Source: Cordylochernes scorpioides
Taxonomy: Eukaryota; Arthropoda; Arachnida; Pseudoscorpiones; Chernetidae
Reading direction: 5' to 3'
Assembly (NCBI GenBank): GCA_030710605.1
Contig: CP092865.1
Coordinates: 143,515,081-143,579,080, forward strand
DNA length: 64,000 nt
Below are positions 45,030 to 55,766 of this stretch, piece by piece. A program made the position numbers and the translations under genes. The notes under the pieces were generated by a model. That model ran no database searches and was not told the DNA's origin. It saw only the letters and a program-made list of their open reading frames with translations. Each line of letters opens with the position of its first letter. Position 1 is the first letter of the stretch.

Positions 45030-45520
45030 TAAGGTTGGGTTAGCTTACAGTTGAGACTGATATCAGTCATTGAATATAAATAGTTAGTAAGAGATTGTAT
45101 GAGGCATAGGTTAATTTATATTGAAGGGCATTTAGTTCCCAAATTTCATTTTTATTTAGTTATTTGATTTCACATTAAGTCCTGACAATTTTAGTATACT
45201 TTTATTAGGTTATATTGATGATGATTATATAGTATTTTGGCTTATATAATAGAACCTAGCTTTAGTATGATTGCCCGCTATGAATGAATTGTGTGAATGG
45301 GAATGCGGAATGAATGTGAGAAAGCAGCAGTCAATTATATTGTTAGACCAAACTACGAATTTAGAATAGTGTTAGGGAATTTTAATAGGATCGATTTTAT
45401 TTTGATTTCAAATTTGTTAGGGTTATAAGCCTCTCAGGACAATGCAATTCTCAAATTAGAAAATAGTCGCTCCTTTTTATTAGGCTTCCTTCGGGAATAT
45501 GAGTTTTTTTTTTTTTGTTA
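45030..45520 (+). repeat. dispersed repeat, second copy of 19380-19860
   Basis: Colinear with the copy inside the large LTR unit. A mixed-composition stretch follows to about 46060, with a 61-residue minus-strand frame I cannot assign. Confidence 0.55.
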
Positions 45521-46263
45521 ACTTTTGATATGTGTGAGACTTTGGTGGACTTAGCGGGTTTTCACCGGCGCACCAGATGGCTACATACAATTCAATTAAA
45601 TCAATGTAGGGTTTGATAACTGGGTGGTATCTGGTTTCAAACCCCAGTAGGGGAAGTATGCGCTATGGGTATGCTTCCTTCCATATGGATAACGTTAGTG
45701 GTAAAAGGCTGAGTTAGGGTGGGTTTTGCAAGTCGGGGACTTGATCGGTTCTATGCGCTGACCCATTTGTTGGGTCTGATACCATTAATAGGGACGTGCG
45801 AGGTTTCGTAGTGTCTTCAGATGACTGACACGAGGACTCTTCGGCGAGGGTATCAATAAGAGCAGAATAGGCCAGTTAATCACGCCACGGGCTTTCTGCT
45901 GGACGTGAGGTCTTTGGCATTTCGGGCTTTGTGCTGAATGTCGTATTTACTCATACACTGGCAATGAACCATGATGAGTTGGATGATGTGTTCATCCTGG
46001 AGAACCAACCCAGCCCAGTCAGTCTTTATAAAGGACTCCCTACCAGACGTACTATGGTAGTACATTGATAAAATACTATTTTATTTATTTTATTAGGTAT
46101 TAAACAAGTTTAGAGCTTGATCATGTTAGTTTAAATTAGTTAGTAGCAAACCCATATAGAATTGGACATGTATCAACGAAAAAGGCATGGAACTGATAGA
46201 GATAAATTTTGACTGACAGGCACCGTGTCAAGTCGATGTGAAGTCACCAGTTTTTTTTTTTTT

Positions 46264-47505
46264 TCATTATTGGCTCTTTTGCTTTTATTTATTATTTTAT
46301 CTTTTTCTCCAGATTGAATTCATTTTAGTTCAGGTTTGAGTTCATTATTATTCTTTTATTTATTTAATTTTGTTTGAATTCATTATTGGCTCTTTTATTA
46401 TTATTATTTTAGTTTGAATTCATTATAGTTCAGGTTTGAATTCATTATTGGCTTTCTTATTTATTTAATTTTTTTGTTTGAATTCATTATTGGCTCTTTT
46501 ATTATTATTATTTTTTGGCTTGAATTCATTATAGTCCAGGTTTAAATTCATTATTGGCTTTTTTATTTATTTAATTTTTTTAGTTTTGAATTCATTATTG
46601 GCTCTTTTATTATTATTATTTTTTTAGTTTGAACTCATTATAGTTCAGGTTTGAATACATTTTGGCTCTTTTATTTTAATTTTTTTTTGGTTTTGAATTC
46701 ATTATTGGCTCTCTTATTTATTTAATTTAAGTTTTGAATTCATTATTGGCTCTTTTATTATTATTATTTTTAGTTTGAATTCATTATAGTTCAGGTCATT
46801 ATTATTATTGGCTCTTTTACTTTTATTTTTTTTTTAGATTGAATTCATTTTGGCTCTTTTATTTATTTAATTATTTTAGTTTTGAATTCATTATTGGCTC
46901 TTTATTATTATTTTTTTTTTGGTTTGAATTCATTATAGTCCAAGTTTGAATCCATTTTGGCTCTCTTATTTATTTTTTTTTTGTTTGAATTTATTATTGG
47001 CTCTTTATTTTAGTTTGAACTCATTATAGTTCAGGTTTGAATTCATTTTGGCTCTTTTAAATTTAATTTTGTTTGAATTCATTATTGGCTCTTTTATTTT
47101 TTGTTTGAATTCATTATTGGCTCCTTTATTTTATTTTTATTATTTTTTGTTTGAATTTATTTTAGTTCAGGTTTGAATTCATTTTGTTTTTTTTATTTAT
47201 TTAATTTTTTTAGTTTTGAATTCATTATTGGCTCTTTTATTATTATTATTTTTTTAGTTTGAACTCATTATAGTTCAGGTTTGAATTCATTTTGGCTCTT
47301 TTGAATTTAATTTTTGTTTGAATTCATTATTGGCTCTTTTATTTTTTGTTTGAATTCATTATTGGCTCCTTTATTTTTTTTTATTTTTTTTTGTTTGAAT
47401 TCATTTTAGTTCAGGTTTGAATTCATTTTGGCTCTTTTATTTATTTTTTGTTTGAATTCATTATAATTCAGATTATTATTCATTATTGACTCTTTTATTA
47501 TTTTT
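46264..47505 (+). repeat. satellite-like tandem array rich in EcoRI sites
   Basis: About 1.24 kb of two alternating words: gaattcattattggctctttt followed by a TTATT-type run, and gaattcattatagttcagg. GAATTC recurs dozens of times. Unit spacing is irregular (about 35 to 95 bp) because the T/ATT runs vary. It ends about 100 bp before the young copia element. Confidence 0.8.
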
Positions 47506-47604
47506 TTAGTTACTAAGCATTATTTTTTTAAACTAGTAGGTATGCACCTTCCTACAAATCTGCCAAATCTTACATATAAATAGATGTATATATGTGTTTA
47601 TAAC

Positions 47605-47798
47605 TGTTAAAATGGCAATTCTCTCGGATTTCATGATATAATTGTTTTGACCAGTGACCTGTTACTCTGTGGTGTGTTGCGGTTTATATATGGATGGAAT
47701 ATCGTTGTTAGTTAGTTAGTTGTGTTATCTTACCGTGACCGGTTCAATAAAATCCTCCGGTGTTCAGTGCCCTCTCCTATCTTCCTCCTTTTTCAACA
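47605..47798 (+). repeat. 5' LTR of the RT-less copia element
   Basis: 194 bp, TGTTAAAATGG...TTTTTCAACA; one mismatch to the 3' LTR (position 80). Contains aataaa near 47748 as a possible polyadenylation signal. Confidence 0.93.
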
Positions 47799-47812
47799 GG
47801 TTATGGGCCCAG
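47799..47812 (+). other. primer binding site for an initiator tRNA-Met fragment
   Basis: ggttatgggcccag is complementary to CUGGGCCCAUAACC, the anticodon stem and loop of eukaryotic initiator tRNA-Met. Copia-family elements prime from a tRNA cut in the anticodon loop, so this site is intact. Confidence 0.9.
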
Positions 47813-47853
47813 GATTACTTTAAAGAAATTGTAGCATCAAGAAAGTATTCAAA

Positions 47854-50124
47854 ATGTCAAGCCTTTATCAAATAGAAAAATTAAATTCTGAAAATTTTGA
47901 AACATGGAAGATGCAAATGAAAATGATTCTTATCCATTCCGACCTTTGGGAATATACAAATAGCATAAGAATCAAGCCTGAAACCGAGGTAGAATCCAAC
48001 GAATGGGAGAAGAACGACCAGAAGGCGCTGGCTACTATAGTCCTAAGTTTGAGCCCTCCAGAAATAATACATGTTAAAAAATGCACAACTTCTGCAGAAG
48101 CATGGGAAAATTTAAATAAAGTGCATCAGCCAAAAGGGCCTGCAACTAAGGTTTTCCTTACGAAACAGTTGATCCTCTTGAAGATGAATCCTAATGAAAG
48201 GCTGCAGGACTACCTTAACAAGTTCAGCAGTTTAGCTGACAGGCTGAGTGAAATGGATGCTCAAGTCCCAGAAGACTTCCTTTCCATCCTTCTGTTGTGT
48301 GGCCTTCCCGAGAGTTTTGAGGGTTTTAGAACTGCCATTGAAACTAGGGACGAACTGCCTAGCTTTGAGGCTTTAAAAGTGAAAATGCTGGAGGAGGAAA
48401 TTAGGCAAACTCAATTGAACGGCACAACTAATACCGAACAAGCTTTCCTTGGAAACCCAGAAAGAAAGAATTTTCCCAGCACATCAAAACCAAAGCCAAA
48501 GGGATTCCCATTTAGCTGCCACTTCTGTGGAAAAAAGGGGCATAAAGCTGCCGACTGCAGAAAAAGAAAGTCCAGGAACCCTAAAAATGAAATGGTTGCG
48601 TCCTTTGGGACAAAATATTTGAGCAAACTTGGCGCAAATGAATGGTGTCTGGATAGTGGCGCAACTGCCCACATGTGCAGCTCAAGAGACTCATTCGATC
48701 ATTTTGAGGAGACTGCACCAGTGAAAATTACACTTGCCAATGGTGGATTCATTGAAGCTCTGGGAAAGGGGAAGGTAAAATTGGAATGTTCGGGTAAAAA
48801 CGGACCTGTAACCTTATCCTTGGAAGACGTATTATTTGTTCCTGAATTAAACGGCAATTTGTTTTCCATCAGTAGGTGTACGGGCAAATATAATATTGTA
48901 AATTTCAAGTACAGAAAGGCTGAAATAGTGAATTTGCATACAAAAATTTGCATACAGGCCTATGAAAGGAATGGACTTTACATCTTAAGTCAAATCAATT
49001 GTCCTAAGGCATTAGCGACAAGAGAAATTTGCATAGCTGGAGAGAAAAATTACGAAAAATGGCATAGTAGATTTGGCCATTTAAATTTGCAAGATCTCAA
49101 AAAGCTAAAAATGCAAAATATTGTATACGGCCTGCCAATTTTTGATGTTAAAAATTTTACCTGTGAAGTTTGTTTGAAAGGTAAACAAACAAGGCTACCT
49201 TTTCAGAAAGAGTCTTTTACGAAAACAAGGGAACCGTTGGAACTGGTTCATAGCGACATTTGTGGTCCAATGAGAACAAAATCATTGGGTGGTGCCCTTT
49301 ATTTTTCAACATTTATTGATGACTTCTCAGGATTTATCTTCACATTTATAATGAAATCAAGAAGTGAAGTATTCAAAGGATTTAGAATATTCAAAAATTA
49401 TGCTGAGAAACAAACCGGAAAAAGGTTGAAATGTATTAGGAATGATAATGCGCCTGAATACCTTAGCAAAGAATTCAAGGATTACCTAGAAGGAGAAGGT
49501 ATAGGACGTCAGCTCTCTGTCGAATATACACCTCAACAGAACGGTGTAGCTGAAAGAGCGAATAGAACTCTACTGGATATGACTAGGTGCTTCATGATCG
49601 AAGGTGATTTACCTGAAACTTTATGGGCTGAATTGATACATACATCAACTTATATCAGAAATAGATGCCCGAGAAATAACGATTGTAAAACTCCACATGA
49701 GCTATTTACCAAAAGAAAACCTGTAGTTTCTCATTTAAAAATTATAGGAAGTAAATCGTTTGCCGTGAATAATAGGCCGAATAGATCTAAATTCGCACCT
49801 CGCAGTGAGGAATACAAGTTAATAGGCTATTTCACAGAATCTAAGGCATACAGACTTTGGAAGCCTGGTACACGTACAATTATAAAAAGTAGAGATGTAC
49901 GTTTTATTGAACCAGAATTATCAAGAATCCGGTTTATCATGCCAGAACTAAGCCTATTGACATCAAATGGCATTTCATCAGAAGCATTTGCAGCGATGGA
50001 CTTGTCGAGGTCGTCCACACACCAACCCAGGAAAATGTTGCCAACATCCTTACTAAAGGCCTACCAAGGTTTTTGTATGAAAAACACGTCACTGGATTTG
50101 GAATGTAGAAATCTGATGAATTGA
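47854..50124 (+). CDS. copia gag-protease-integrase polyprotein without RT, open frame
   Basis: 756 residues without a stop. Residues 1-200 are copia-type gag (NFETWKMQMKMIL, then MNPNERLQDYLNKFSSL). CCHC knuckle CHFCGKKGHKAADC at 222-235. Protease Asp 267 in DSGATAH. GAG-pre-integrase finger with W403-H404, H409, C437 and C440. Integrase catalytic D468, D531 and E567, a perfect D35E. After the post-integrase region (about residue 690) the frame enters unrelated codons; from about 50006 another frame still reads the end of RNase H (VVHTPTQENVANILTKGLP). So about 2 kb of RT and RNase H was deleted. The protein could package, cleave and integrate but cannot reverse transcribe. Confidence 0.9.
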   Translation: MSSLYQIEKLNSENFETWKMQMKMILIHSDLWEYTNSIRIKPETEVESNEWEKNDQKALATIVLSLSPPEIIHVKKCTTSAEAWENLNKVHQPKGPATKVFLTKQLILLKMNPNERLQDYLNKFSSLADRLSEMDAQVPEDFLSILLLCGLPESFEGFRTAIETRDELPSFEALKVKMLEEEIRQTQLNGTTNTEQAFLGNPERKNFPSTSKPKPKGFPFSCHFCGKKGHKAADCRKRKSRNPKNEMVASFGTKYLSKLGANEWCLDSGATAHMCSSRDSFDHFEETAPVKITLANGGFIEALGKGKVKLECSGKNGPVTLSLEDVLFVPELNGNLFSISRCTGKYNIVNFKYRKAEIVNLHTKICIQAYERNGLYILSQINCPKALATREICIAGEKNYEKWHSRFGHLNLQDLKKLKMQNIVYGLPIFDVKNFTCEVCLKGKQTRLPFQKESFTKTREPLELVHSDICGPMRTKSLGGALYFSTFIDDFSGFIFTFIMKSRSEVFKGFRIFKNYAEKQTGKRLKCIRNDNAPEYLSKEFKDYLEGEGIGRQLSVEYTPQQNGVAERANRTLLDMTRCFMIEGDLPETLWAELIHTSTYIRNRCPRNNDCKTPHELFTKRKPVVSHLKIIGSKSFAVNNRPNRSKFAPRSEEYKLIGYFTESKAYRLWKPGTRTIIKSRDVRFIEPELSRIRFIMPELSLLTSNGISSEAFAAMDLSRSSTHQPRKMLPTSLLKAYQGFCMKNTSLDLECRNLMN

Positions 50125-50131
50125 GAGGAAG

Positions 50132-50325
50132 TGTTAAAATGGCAATTCTCTCGGATTTCATGATATAATTGTTTTGACCAGTGACCTGTTACTCTGTGGT
50201 GTGTTGCGGTGTATATATGGATGGAATATCGTTGTTAGTTAGTTAGTTGTGTTATCTTACCGTGACCGGTTCAATAAAATCCTCCGGTGTTCAGTGCCCT
50301 CTCCTATCTTCCTCCTTTTTCAACA
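50132..50325 (+). repeat. 3' LTR of the RT-less copia element
   Basis: 193 of 194 bases identical to the 5' LTR; followed by the TSD ataac. Confidence 0.93.
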
Positions 50326-50330
50326 ATAAC

Positions 50331-50899
50331 CCTTGTGTTCCAGGCACCCTAAGACTCCGGATATACTTATTACAATACTATCCGTGTCACAGAGTGGAAT
50401 TAAAAAGCCAGTCTTGCATTCAACTGGCGAATAAATAGAATGCATGGCGCCCTTTGTTTTGACATTTATTTTTATTTTTTTGGACAGTGCTATTGTTTCC
50501 TCTAATCCAGAGCATCCCCCGACCTCCACTTTTGACCCCGGAGATTTGTCCTGCTCCCTCGCAAGCCCAAATCCCGTGGTCTTGGCGGGGAAGGACTGTA
50601 GAGGCCACTTCTGGGGCCTCCACAAAGTTCACCCACAGTATCAATGGAAAGCTGGTGGACAATGAAGAAGCTGCCTCGACAAGAAAGAAGAGGACTTCGA
50701 GCATTCTTCATTGTAAAACCAGCGCCTCTCTTCACCTCCTTTTTTTTTCTTCTAATTTTTGTATATAAATTATAATAAATTTCTTTTTTCTTTTAAATAA
50801 GCAGCTATTTGGTTTTTTTTTTATATTTTAAAATAATATTTCGAATAATAATTTTATTATAATTTTAGTTTTTTTTTTATTTTTCAAAAAAATTCTTTT
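50331..50899. other. mixed-composition stretch with overlapping short frames
   Basis: 50440-50735 is clearly less AT-rich than its surroundings and has frames of 70-100 residues on both strands, none with a recognisable domain. From about 50820 the A/T-rich text resembles 28590-28690, beside the truncated copia LTR. It may be the front half of a repeat whose rear half is 50900-51420. Confidence 0.4.
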
Positions 50900-51420
50900 T
50901 TTTTTATCACAGAGGGTGACCAGATAAAGATTTATTATTAATTTTATTTTTTTTTTTCGGTCACCCTTGGGAGAAAAAAGTTATTGAGAGCCAGTTCTTC
51001 TTAGAGCAGGGATAAGATAGTAAAGCTCATGAAAAATCAACCAAAAATGTAGTTCTACAAGATTTGAGTGGAAGGAATTTCCCCCAGCCTTCCAACTGAA
51101 GCACTAAGTTAAGTATTTTTCAACAATGATTTTTTTTAACAGGTATATTCATGTAAAATTTCTCACAGTGTTTCCTCGTTGCCCGTTTTATTTATTTTTT
51201 TTATTCTTATCTTTGTATGACCGTCAAAAGAGATAAATAAATATATTGTAGTCTTAATCAAATTCATAGTTGTCTATGTCCTTTTTTTTAACCCCAGTGC
51301 GCGCAGGATACATACAAATTATACTTTTTATATAGCAGGATGTAAACTTTTCGTGAACTCCCTGAGTATGAAAGAGCCTCATGGATTTCGGGATAATAGC
51401 GCCGAAATAGGCTCATCAAA
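50900..51420 (+). repeat. dispersed repeat, second copy of 34380-34930, with a conserved hairpin
   Basis: Includes AGGGTGACC (50913-50921) and GGTCACCCT (50959-50967) around a T-rich loop, the same hairpin as in both 2-kb LTRs. The rest matches 34380-34930. Confidence 0.6.
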
Positions 51421-54284
51421 TATAACAACCATTATTTTTAATTAACAATATTATAGCTTCGTCGATTGGTATATTTAATGCTGTGTTTTATAATTTTAAA
51501 GAATGTAACTACAATTAGACAAAGAACCACGCTAGGCCTAGACGAAATTCGAGCCATGATTGGCAGCTCAGTTAAAATTTAGGACTTAGTACAGAAAAAC
51601 AAAATCTGGAATCACCAGATGTGCAGGGATCAAATATAAATTTTGGCGCTAGGAAATGGTAAACATTGACGTCAGAATTTCTCCCCATTCTTGCTCACAA
51701 TTGGCTGAAAATGACCATGTAACCCCCAACCAAGTTGTTCAACACAATAGTTAATTAAATTTAATTACCATTTCTTTCTTTTATACAGAAAATACACGTT
51801 TATATTTTCAAATATTATTGGAGATACATTAATAATAAACCTGTTTCATACATTTATTTAAAAATATATATTATTTAAACTTTTCTGTTTGTAACATTTA
51901 GGAGAAATATAGATGTTTCTAAATATATTTACTTAGAAGAAAATATCTCGTTAATAATTTTTAATTTACTGTAATAATAATGACAGTGTCATAATAAACA
52001 TATAACAAATGTCAGATGTCAATTTCAAATGACTTACCATTATGTAAGAATACATTTTACTATTATATTGTTATATATACCCAGATTCAATATTTTAATT
52101 CATGAAATACATTTAATTAAGTTTCCCTTTATTTATAAACCAGTAGATAGTTGAAACCAATCAGAAGCTTATTTCTTTTTAGGCCTGATGTCTTTTTTTT
52201 TTTATCTTTATTGGTTGAAACAATTTTCTAGGGCAATTTATTGAATAAAAGTCGTTTTCTTTTTAAGTGTTTTAAATAACAAAAGCTCTAATTATTATCT
52301 TAATAAGGTATTACAAGAATATTGCATATGAGTGTATAAAAAAAAACTTTCTTAGACATTCTTTTCGGTTAATAATGACTTTTCTTATAAAAGTCTTAGC
52401 ATGTCTATGGTCTGTCCTTGAGGTACATGCTGACCTACATGATGAAGCTTTTCATAGTATGAAGGATATATTTACATGGAATAAAAAAGATAATTTGAGA
52501 ACAAAAATTTTTATATTTAATTTTTTAGGGTCATTTCTAGATTTTTTGAATTTTTTTTTTTGTGTAAATTCATCAAAATGTAAGAACATTTGTGCATCCT
52601 TTTTTAAAAGTAATTTTATAAACTCTTATTTTAGTATAAATTTAAGATCTATTTTTTTATGAATAAAGAGATATCCATTTCTTCAACTAGGAGTTAAGAT
52701 TTTGTTTCTCGGACAGTGAAGCACCTAAAAGATGAGATTTAGGCTCTCTTGGTATCCATCACTGTGAGCAATCTTTATAAAGCAATGTTGGAGTAGTTGA
52801 GTAGTCAGTGTTAGTAGTTAGGTTTTTTTTTATTATTTTAAAGGATTTACAGGATTTTTAATATGGTCAAAGTTTGAGGATTTCCTTTTTTTTCTTTGTC
52901 GCTTATTGTAAACACAGGATGGACAGGATCCAGGCCCTCTAGATAGCTTTTACAGTAAATGATGATCTTTTTTTTTTTAGGTTAGGTAGATAGGATTAGA
53001 GGAATATTTGAGGATAGGATTTCTATTTTTTAATGAACCTTACACACTTTATTTTATTTTGGGTACTGAATGGCCAAATTGGAGGTAATTATTACAAGTT
53101 TATTTTCTTTTGTGAGTTTATGGATGTGGATCATAGCTAGATTTTCTTTGGTACAGAGCAATTGTGCTTATCTCACTGAATTTAGTATTTTGAATAGTTG
53201 TTTTGTTTGTTTAATTGTTCAGGCAGTGCTTTTGATTACAAGTTTAGCTTGAATGTATCCATAAATGTTTTTTTGTATAAATGAAGAATGGTGAATGAGA
53301 TATCAAACTTCAAGCCAACAGTATGTTAGACCTGGACAAATTAAGATATTGGTAGAATAGGATCTTGTAACTATACAAAATTTGTTAGGACCTAAATAGT
53401 TTGATCTACAATCAGGGATTCGTAAACTCACTGACAATCTGATATGTCTGCTTAGTCAGAGTTTCTTCACTTCATGTGGAGGTATAAATTTGATTTCCTT
53501 TTTTTTTGTTTATGTATATTAGGTTTAAACTGATATATATTTTTTGAACTGGATTTTTGACCCTGGATGAGATATAGGCTCTCCGGCACAGTTTCTCTTT
53601 TTGTGAAGAGAGCACTCGCATGATTGTGGGAAATGTCATTTGTCATGTGCCCTGGGAGCACACACTGGATGTCAAGTGAGAGAGTCCCATTATTCCTTTT
53701 CTTCTGAATGCTCTGGGAGCAGCAGTTGTATTGACCATGTGAAGGTCTTTGTCCTCCGCCTGAAAGTCCCGAAGGTGTGAGAAGCTCTAGCTTTGGGCAG
53801 CTAGAGGACAAGTGGCATAATCCCATGTAAACAAACAAGTACCTGAGTGTCAGTTTGTGATCATAGATTCAGTATTAAACCTCGAATATCAGTTCGAAAT
53901 ATATTTTTTTAGTTTATTATAAAAAATAGCGTAATTTTTTTGTGTGTGTGTTTAAAGGTCATTTAAAAAAAAGGGAAGGAGGTATATACCTTAAGGTTAT
54001 ATTTTGGTTTAATATTTTTTGAAGTTGATTTTTTTTAACAAATGGCTGTTTTCAGTTATGTGTGGCCATGCTAGGTCAATGTGCCGAATAATTTAGGTAG
54101 ACAACTAGTCTAACTTAATGTGAAAGGTTTCAGTTCGATTTTTTTGTGAAAGATTCAATTAGTTTTATTTTTGTTACCAAAATGGGCTGTGTGAAGGAGT
54201 ATAGTGTTTAAATGTCAAGGTTATTGATTTGAATTGCAGTAATAAATATTTACAGAGCAAGCTCATTAGTTTGAAATTTCTTTG
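51421..54284. other. AT-rich intergenic DNA, no gene supported
   Basis: Several short frames, the longest 123 residues on the minus strand at 53467-53838, none recognised. A GATGAGAT-TAGGCTCTC word occurs at about 52732 and again at about 53566. Confidence 0.45.
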
Positions 54285-54299
54285 CCCCCCCCCCCCCCC
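54285..54299 (+). repeat. C15 homopolymer
   Basis: Run of 15 cytosines, the second such tract in the window after 2837-2852; both are unusual in DNA this AT-rich. Confidence 0.9.
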
Positions 54300-54357
54300 T
54301 GATACCTTTGTGTATTTTAGGACTTTTTTGGCTGTTACATTATGGAAAATGGATATA

Positions 54358-54531
54358 CAGTAGAACTTGGATAATTCGAACTTCTTTAATTCGAAAACCT
54401 CTTTAATTCGAATATTTATCTTGGTCCCTAGAATTTCCTATATAAATAATTTAACATCTTTAATTCGAATTTTTGGATAATTCGAATTTTTTTTATGGTC
54501 CCTTGGGGTTCGAATTATCCAAGTTCGACTG
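54358..54531. mobile_element. 174-bp Tigger-type MITE with AATTCGAA repeats
   Basis: Flanked by TA (54356-54357, 54532-54533). Ends CAGTAGAACTTGGATAATTC and, on the other strand, CAGTCGAACTTGGATAATTC. The body has at least six copies of AATTCGAA or TTCGAATT, likely transposase-binding subterminal repeats. No coding capacity. Confidence 0.85.
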
Positions 54532-54595
54532 TATTGGATAATTAGTATTATTTGAAAAATAAAATGAATTGCATTGCATGCATGCATATATGTAT

Positions 54596-55766
54596 CAGTA
54601 TAACCTCGTTAATTCGACACACCCCAATTCGACACTCGGCGATAATTCGACCATGTTCCGATGTCCCGACCTCCGGCCTATCAAATAACAAACCGTAATT
54701 CGACAGTATCGATAATACGACAGTTCCGATAGTTCGACCATTTTAAAATTCGAATTTCGACAGTTGAATGTTATTTTACATGCAACTTTACCGCTAAACG
54801 GTATTACGGCGGCGACGATCGGCGTCGGTCGGCGGGCGCCGATACGATCGCGCCTGCGCACTTTTGATTTCTGGTTAGTTTAAGTTTCACTTTGCAGTGC
54901 CGTTGCGCAATTTCGCGGATGTTATTGTTGTTTTTTTGTACGCGGGAATTTCGGCATCATGCGCTAACTAATAATAATTTTTATTTTTTTATTTTTAACA
55001 TTGAAATATTTTAGCTATTTTTAAATTTATAATAATTTCTTTTTAAATAAATAAATCTTTATAAAATGTAGCCACAATGATTATGATAACATTTTATTTC
55101 AATATTCCATTTCTGTGTTATTATAAAAGATTTAAACACAAAATCAATAACACCTGCAGCAGCAGTGGATGACTTTAATACATTAAAATTTATTTATTAA
55201 AAGACATTTCAGAAGAAGAAAGACATGCATGTTTTTTCAAAATGACCATCTGGAATAAATACTGAATAGGATTTCAGTGCAAAAACAGACATCTATAAAG
55301 GAATTTTTTTTAAAGATCTCTTCATGATAATTTTAAAATAATATTTTATAATTTTCTTTTTATATTTACCATATTTATTTCCTTTCAACTGCTATATTTT
55401 TCAATTAGAATAAAATATTATTTAATATATTATATTTAATATTTTAATGTCTGTAGAGTTAATATTTGATTATATTACTGAAAAGAAAAACATTGCCAGT
55501 AAATTTATTTGTTACAATTATTTATGTTTCGAAAATATGTATTAATGCCATTTTGTCCCTGATACTAAAAGTTAATCATGAAAATAAAATAAAAACACAC
55601 AATGGTTTCAATTAATATCATTAATTTATATTACAAGGCTATTTTTAAAAAATATTATTTTAGCGAGTTAGATGATTACCTAATCATCTCACCTTAATTC
55701 AACACTTCCTTTAATTCAACCGAAAGCTCTGATCCCTTGGGGTGTTGAATTAAAGAGGTTCGACTG
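54596..55766. mobile_element. 1.17 kb non-autonomous Tigger-type element
   Basis: Starts CAGTATAACCTCGTTAATTC and ends, on the other strand, CAGTCGAACCTCTTTAATTC, 64 bp from the previous MITE. Right flank is TA (55767-55768); on the left a T separates TA from the CAGT end. Subterminal AATTCGAC words cluster at 54610-54750. A CpG-rich patch lies at 54790-54860. The 88-residue frame over the left end is formed by these repeats and is not a gene. Confidence 0.75.

Larger units (their letters stand above)
47605..50325 (+). mobile_element. very young copia element lacking reverse transcriptase
   Basis: LTRs 47605-47798 and 50132-50325, both 194 bp, differ at one base (T at 47684, G at 50211). Perfect TSD ataac (47600-47604, 50326-50330). 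PBS ggttatgggcccag (47799-47812) directly follows the LTR and is exactly complementary to the anticodon arm of initiator tRNA-Met, the copia-type half-tRNA primer. PPT gagaggaag (50123-50131) abuts the 3' LTR. The single open frame holds gag, protease and integrase; RT and nearly all of RNase H are absent, and only the last 30 or so codons of RNase H remain, out of frame. At 2.72 kb it is about half the usual copia length. Confidence 0.93.

Noticed and set aside
50444..50768. Overlapping frames of 73-101 residues on both strands
   Set aside because: No domain, no start context and frames on both strands alike; they follow from lower AT content.
54595..54861. 88-residue minus-strand frame rich in charged residues
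   Set aside because: It is formed by the terminal and subterminal repeats of a DNA transposon and the CpG patch; no domain is visible.
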